Below are positions 58,690 through 64,000 of a stretch of DNA of 64,000 bases, in pieces (position 1 is the first letter of the stretch; each line of letters starts with the position of its first letter). Source of the DNA: Rhododendron vialii (Eukaryota; Streptophyta; Magnoliopsida; Ericales; Ericaceae). The notes beneath the pieces were generated by a model. That model did no database searches, was not told the DNA's origin, and saw only the letters and a program-made list of their open reading frames with translations. The translations under genes were made by a program, and so were the position numbers. The stretch spans positions 16,319,501 to 16,383,500 of the forward strand of contig NC_080568.1 of NCBI RefSeq assembly GCF_030253575.1, written 5' to 3'.

Positions 58690-59720
58690 TTGACGGCACT
58701 TGAAGCACCATCGACTTGGTACGAGTAATTTCAAAGATTTTTAGACACCCCTCAAGGCAATCCAGAGCAAAGCATACTAGGAAAGTAGACTTGTAAACTT
58801 AAAGAACCTGATTGGTGGAATGGACATGCAGTCCATTTTCGGGGATGAAAGTAAAAGTTGACGAGTAAATCACCAGTTGTTGATCGAATTTGGACATGAC
58901 AGGCTGTCGTTGCAGATTTGGATGGGGCAGACCGTCATTGCTGGGGATCAAGTTATCCTCGGCACAAAGCATTCCAACAAACACGGGTAGGTCATGTTAG
59001 GTAGGTTGAATTCCATCTGTTGGGAATCAGAGCCAATCTCCTTATTAAAGAGCATCTGAGGTAGAGCAGTAAGGCTACTGAAAGATGCGCGTGAAGATAG
59101 ATTGAAGTAAAGGCAGTCGTTCGGGGTAGGCCGAGGCAGACTCTCCTGGGGAACAAATAGTTGCAGATGGGTGGACCATTGAACGATATGCTGATCGTCG
59201 TTGTGGACTGAATGGATGAAACCGACGATATGGCTGACCGTCGTTGATGATATGGCGGATCACTATACAAAATGATCAAGCCATTGAAAATTGGACAGGA
59301 CCGGCTGTCGTTGATTTGAACAGGCGGATCATTATACAAAGTGATCGAGCCATTGAAAATTGGACAGGACCGGCTGTCGTTGATTTGGATGCATGGATCA
59401 CTATACAAAGTGATCGAGCCATTGAAAATTGGGTAGGACCGGCTGTCGTTGATTTGGATGCGTGGATCACTATACAAAGTGATCGAGCCATTGAAAATTG
59501 GACATGACCGGCTATCGTTGATTGTAATCGGACCGATAGATCGTCGTTGATTTGAATTGGACGGATAGATCGTCGTTGATGATATGGCTGACCATCGTTG
59601 ATGTAGACAGACGATATGGCTAACCGTCATTGATGATATGGCTGATCATCGTTGAATGACTGAGATGGACGATACGGCTGACCGTCGTTGAAGTGGACAG
59701 GACTGGCTGTCGTTGATTTG
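58690..59720. repeat. 69-bp tandem repeat and degenerate GACCGTCGTTGAT repeats
   Basis: Four copies of a 69-bp unit begin at 59257, 59326, 59395 and 59464 (each starts GGATCA-TATACAAA-TGATC). Outside them, shorter words such as CTGACCGTCGTTGAT recur from about 58900 to 59720. Because 69 is a multiple of three, a frame stays open on both strands (minus 58992-59630; plus 59244-59507). These frames are arrays, not genes. Confidence 0.88.
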
Positions 59721-59759
59721 TTACGCAGAAGATTTTATCACATTCTGCTATGAGAACAA

Positions 59760-60150
59760 TGCCACAAGAGGTTTTCAATCGCATCCGTCGACAAACAAAT
59801 CATTCAAGGAGACTTCTTCGCATCTGTTGACCAACGATAACAAAATCGCAGGAGATTGCATCGCATCCTTCGGCAAACAAATTGAGAGTTAGGGAGATTT
59901 CCATTGCCTTCGCTAAACAAACAGAACAACATCGCAGGAGATAGCATCGCATCTTTTGGGAAACAAATCGTGGATTAGGGAGATTTCCATTGCCTCTGCT
60001 GATCTACGAAAACAATACCGCAGGAGATTGCATCGTATCCTTCGACAAACAAATCGAGGATTAGGGAGATTTCCATTGCCTCCACTAACAAATTGAAACA
60101 AAACTGCAGGAGATTCCATCGCATCCTTCGGTAAACAAAGACTTGATGGT
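59760..60150. repeat. 86-bp tandem repeat
   Basis: Units containing AGGGAGATTTCCATTGCCT begin at 59891, 59977 and 60063, exactly 86 bp apart, with weaker copies before and after. Each also carries GCAGGAGATTGCATCGCATC and CAAACAAAT. Confidence 0.88.
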
Positions 60151-60199
60151 AACCATTTGGGCATAACTCCCACAAACTGGCCACCTTCCTGTTTTCAAC

Positions 60200-61730
60200 A
60201 GTTGATATAAACAACATGCAAAGATGTATGCTAACAAAATGCACAAACTGAAAATGTAGACCCTAACTAAAGGCGGCTCCTAAGAGGACAACAATGCTTA
60301 AGGACTATCACTGAGCCCCAGTACTTTACTGTCTTTTGCCTTAGAGATGCACACCCAGACAGATAGATGCTTGAGCGGAACGGCGTGCCCCAAATGATAT
60401 TTAGTGGTGGCATTGGGCCTACGTGCCCTTTCTTCAATGCTTAGGCAGATGTGCTCCATAGATATGCTTTGCTTGGCATTGGGCTGACGTGCCCTTGCCT
60501 TTCACAAGTTTCCACAGCTTGTGGATTACAGAAGCTAGGGTAGCAATGTAAAAATTGCATTTTCCAGTTTATTGACATGTAAACCATTTGCTAATATCTA
60601 ATTTGCATTGACAAGTGAACTGAGTCGATACACAGATATGCGCACATGCACAAACTCGCCTAGCTCGAACGAAAAGGAAGAAGAGCCTTCGGATGCGACA
60701 CGGACTCTTAGACACATGAAAAATAAAGAAATTTTGGGCATTAACGTGCCAAAACTCAAAGCATCTCGATGTGACAATGGATTGAAAAGTTGAAAAAGTG
60801 TCACAAAACGGACACAAGAGGCAAAGGATATGACTCGTATAAGCCCGGACTGAAACCGACACCCCCGTGCAGTCACATTAGATCCACATGACCCGCATGG
60901 CATGACAAAACTTGGCAAAAGACCCTTAAATGACATTCAATGCAGTAGTTTACTGCTATTGATTGTTGCTCGAATTGAAGCAGCACGCGCAGGTTTGAGA
61001 CCAACGCGCATCATATTGAACGAGCGCACGTAAGTATCGAACTAGCACGCGTGACTACAAAGCTGTTGCAGTTGCTTAAACTAGAATTCGCTAAACTTAG
61101 AATAAACTGTGAGCCGTTAGGCCTCGCAAGCATTTCGTTCTGTTTTTGTTGCTTAAAATCTTTTAAGACTTTTGCTGAGCTTTGAAATTGAAGTAGTAGT
61201 TTGAAATAAAATTGAAAGACAAAAGGTTTTCCCCCCTTTTGTATGGATGAAGCTTGTCTTCTTCTCGACCACGGCGATGCACCAAAGTCTTGGATCAAAT
61301 TGATAGATTGCCACCGAGTCTTAAAGAGAGACTACCTACGTATCCCATTTTGGGAATCAGGTCAAAACGTAGTTCAGGCCAAGGTTCACTCGTGTGTTTT
61401 ACCTATCCTTTTATGCTCTAACTTTTGCCTAGAACCGCGCATTCGGGTCTTCGGTCTAGCGAGCTTTTGAATATTGCCGATTACTTTTTCCTAGACCACC
61501 ATCATAGGTTTCTGGTCTAGCAGGCTGCTCTAATTTTTGCTTAGAATTGCCCACCATTGGGGTTTTCAGCCCAACGAGCTTCTCTCAGGGAAAAGGCTTT
61601 TAAATTGATCCATGCTAACCAATGTATTGAGTTGTTGCTGTCAAGATCGATGATCTTTGGTTGCAGCCCCAGATAAAATGGCTTTTGATAGCACAGGGTC
61701 CAGAGTGCTATGGTTGACATGTCCTGCACT
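60200..61730. other. Anonymous interior of element D
   Basis: GCATTGGGC-TACGTGCCC occurs twice (about 60411 and 60476). Words such as GGTCTAGC-AG recur near 61452 and 61512. No RT or integrase core in any frame. Confidence 0.4.
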
Positions 61731-61734
61731 TGGC

Positions 61735-61982
61735 CACTTTTGAACTTTCTAACTTGTGCTTGGCGGAACGTTGTTCCTGCAAGCTTGAACATGGTATGAG
61801 GCACTGAACCTTCTGAGTTTTGCTTTACATGGTTTGGCACCCGATAACAAAGGGATTTGATGTTCCTTTATCTCGGGATCAACGCCGGGCGTGTCTTTGT
61901 GAGACCATGCTAAGATGTTGATAAACTCTTCGAGCCTGTCTGATCGGGCGCAATGCTTCTTTGGGGGACAACGTTGAACCAA
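61735..61982 (-). pseudogene. Start of RT region of element D
   Basis: The minus strand reads FINILAWSHKDTPGVDPEIK and then EHQIPLLSGAKPCKAKLRR, the segment that leads into reverse transcriptase in Tat/Ogre polyproteins. Reading fails soon after, and the RT core is absent. Confidence 0.7.
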
Positions 61983-62699
61983 TTTGAACCATTCGAGGGG
62001 TCTACCTCATCTTTCAAGTTTATTAAAAATTACAATTTCAATTAATAGGCTGAGCATGCCTTTCATCTTCCCTTTCGGGGAGGGAACACATTTCCTTGGG
62101 GACATTTCCATTGAAATCTATCCCTTCGTCATCAGGGTCGACACAGTTTATGTAAAAGCCAGTGAAGTACTTAGAAGCAAGATAATGCATATCATAAGAA
62201 AGCCCCTCGGGGTTGCTAAGTACTGCAAAAGACTCAAATAGAAGCTACGACATGGAGGGCCAAGAGGCACAACCTCCAACTCAGAGCTAGACTTAAACGA
62301 CTTGACAGACACTGTGTCAGACTCAGACTCAAAAGTGTCAATGCAAAATAGACGCGATTTGAAAATGCAACTTTTATAGTTACCCTTGGCTTCCTCATAG
62401 AGAGGTGGGATCTAGAGGACGTTAGGCCCAAGCAACAGCACTTCGGCTTCCTCAGCTTCTTCGACAAAACCTACTCGATGCTCTCTTGAACAATGGACCT
62501 TAGCCCGTCAGTCCGCTCCTTTGTAAGCTCTTCATTACTGTCAATCCAGGTGTCAGCAGTGAAGATCTCAATTGCCCAACTTACAGCCATCATGTTAATC
62601 TCTGGTTCGAACGGGATGGATATGATTGGTTTGAGTTGGCTTTCTAGGATGATATAGTGGCTAGGGTTGACTATGGTGGAGCTTGAGTGGAGATGATAG

Positions 62700-62895
62700 A
62701 TATCTGACCAACCTCGTCAGAGTGGTGTTAAGGCAAGGAGTTGGAAATGACGTTGGGCTTTGGTGGAACCAGAACTGTGCCATTGTCAATGAGATCTTGA
62801 ATCTCATGTCAAAGACGATAGCACGCGTTAGTGGGATGGCCAGGCATCTGGTGGAAAGCACAAAAGAGGTGAGGCTTGTAACCAGAAGGTAGGAC
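62700..62895 (-). pseudogene. Gag zinc-knuckle fragment of element D
   Basis: The minus strand reads YKPHLFCAFHQMPGHPTNAC, then HEIQDLIDNGTV, the Cys-His knuckle and following helix of Ogre-type gag. A stop interrupts between the two. Located upstream of the RT fragment on the same strand, as expected. Confidence 0.65.
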
Positions 62896-63010
62896 TTTTG
62901 GCGGGGAGGTTGGGGTCAAAGGTTTGAGATGCCCGGATTTGACAAGTTTTTCCGTCACTATGGACAGAGGTGCCTCGAAGATAGAGAAACTCCGAGGTTG
63001 GGTTCGGGCC

Positions 63011-64000
63011 TGTTAGGTATTTTGTTGATGCTACCCTATTAAAATGGATTTCAATGGTATGCAAAATCTTTAATTTTATGTACTGGACTTGATTTAATAT
63101 GCTTAGGTTTGCAATTTGTTTGACCGTGTTGTTGGACATAATTATTATGCTGGTGGACTTAATTTGATATTGTGCAGGTTGTAAAAGCATTGGGCCTAAG
63201 GCCTAATTATTTGAACAGGTTATATCCGGAGCAAACTGGTCCAAATAGGACTCGGTAGCCTTGGCGGAAGCTTGGGTGGAAGGCCTGTAGGAAGGCCTTT
63301 AGGCATGCCTAAAGGAAGCCTAGAGAAAGCTTTCTAAAAACAGAGTATTCTCTGTTTCATTATTCTGTTTCGTTTCCTTCTCTCTCTAGATTGTATCATG
63401 GGTTCACGCCATATTCTTTGGATTTTCTTCAAACATTTTATGCAAAATGTATTTTCTATCTTGTCTCCATATCTTGCCTCTTTCAATTTGAGAAAATGAC
63501 AAGGCAACTTTCTCATTCTTAATTCACAAATCCGAAAAAAAGGAAAGGAAAAAAGAAAGGAGATATGAAGTAATTGCATATATTTGCTTTTGTCTTTGCC
63601 TGCTCTTTTAATTTAGTTGGATTCTTAGTTTTTCAAAGATTTGAAAAAGGTAGATTTGCATTTATGGCTGTACGTTGTGCTATATTGACTTTATGCACAG
63701 GAGCCGCCAAAGAGAAACAAAATTCAATGAGTTGAATGTTGGGCTACATCTGCAAGATCTTCTGGGATTCACTTGTTCACTATAAAGAGAAGCTCTCTCC
63801 AACTTTTAGTTACCAAGTCTTGCAAAGCATTCAAAGAGCATCTTGTTACAAGAATCTTAGTCTGGCTTTTTCTCACTATAGATTTTATTTGCCGGACTCC
63901 TCATAGAGAGAGAAAGCTTTCATTGTTGAATCTTGCTTTACTCTTAAGAGGTTGTGAGCCACACTTGTATTTCACCCTTACACTTATCTTACCTGGTGAG
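63011..64000 (+). repeat. Possible LTR of another retrotransposon, cut by window end
   Basis: TGTTAGG starts abruptly inside the gag region of element D. A TATA box (TATAAAGAG) lies at 63781, followed by leader-like sequence with CT/GA-rich stretches. No primer site is reached before the window ends. The short TGTTAG start would suit a copia LTR. Judged from style only. Confidence 0.4.

Larger units (their letters stand above)
57200..63010 (-). mobile_element. Element D: internally deleted Tat/Ogre-like gypsy remnant
   Basis: Minus-strand order from right to left: a gag knuckle fragment, the start of the RT region, anonymous sequence, an array-rich 3' untranslated region, then an LTR-like block. 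RT, RNase H and integrase cores are missing. Left and right limits are approximate; the right side is cut by the LTR-like sequence at 63011. Confidence 0.55.

Noticed and set aside
59257..60150. Regular repeats that might be taken for a CRISPR-like array
   Set aside because: Units of 69 and 86 bp are contiguous with no unique spacers, and the context is a plant retrotransposon.

Overview
This window is nuclear DNA from a flowering plant, most likely a eudicot. It has AT-rich spacer, GT..AG introns, fragments of plant gene families (LRR protein, 14-3-3, MADS-box), and a dense load of plant-type mobile elements: Tat/Ogre and Athila Ty3-gypsy elements, an L1-type LINE, a tRNA-derived SINE, and hAT, Mutator-like and Harbinger-like non-autonomous elements. 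The species cannot be named from the sequence. I found no gene that looks intact and cellular; every host gene seen is a remnant.

Layout. 1-11.6 kb: an exploded LRR-protein pseudogene (five exon remnants from 1905 to 10937) whose introns are packed with small DNA transposons and a SINE. Several of these have clean target-site duplications (8-bp ATTATACT, 9-bp TACGAACTG, two TTA). 11.8-21.1 kb: two diverged copies of one Tat-type gypsy family joined tail to tail, so that inverted 5' LTRs (11779-12371 and 20494-21089) form the two ends. An unrelated solo LTR (18702-19506) sits in the second copy. 21.3-22.4 kb: a 14-3-3 pseudogene. 22.9-24.3 kb: an unassigned ORF and a LINE-like tail.

24371-42964: a complete 18.6-kb Tat/Ogre-type element on the minus strand (called A here), with 582-bp LTRs and a 5-bp TCTTC duplication. 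It carries gag, protease, reverse transcriptase, two RNase H domains and integrase. On the opposite strand, between integrase and the 3' LTR, it has an extra intron-containing gene with its own TATA box. Its gag is split by a 7.3-kb Athila-type element on the plus strand (B, 33747-41091; 1232-bp LTRs, GGCCA duplication) that keeps gag and protease but has no reverse transcriptase, RNase H or integrase. By-eye LTR divergence (about 3% for A, about 1.3% for B) agrees with the nesting order.

43.7-50.8 kb: a near full-length but decayed L1-type LINE on the plus strand (ORF1 with DUF4283 and zinc knuckle; ORF2 with endonuclease, reverse transcriptase and zf-RVT). 52.2-53.7 kb: two hAT-type elements, one with a perfect 8-bp duplication. 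54.7-55.2 kb: a tandemly duplicated MADS-box pseudogene in which both copies carry the same stop codon. 57.2-63.0 kb: remains of another Tat/Ogre-like element on the minus strand (D): gag zinc knuckle, start of the reverse transcriptase region, tandem-repeat-rich 3' untranslated region (69-bp and 86-bp periods) and a CpG-rich LTR. It is interrupted at 63011 by what looks like the LTR of another element running off the window.

How the parts work together: element A encodes everything needed for its own copying except for one in-frame stop, one frameshift and the insertion of B. B must have borrowed polymerase and integrase from an autonomous Athila relative. The host-gene fragments owe much of their present form to the elements: transposons fill the LRR introns, and the tail-to-tail pair joins the LRR locus to the 14-3-3 locus.
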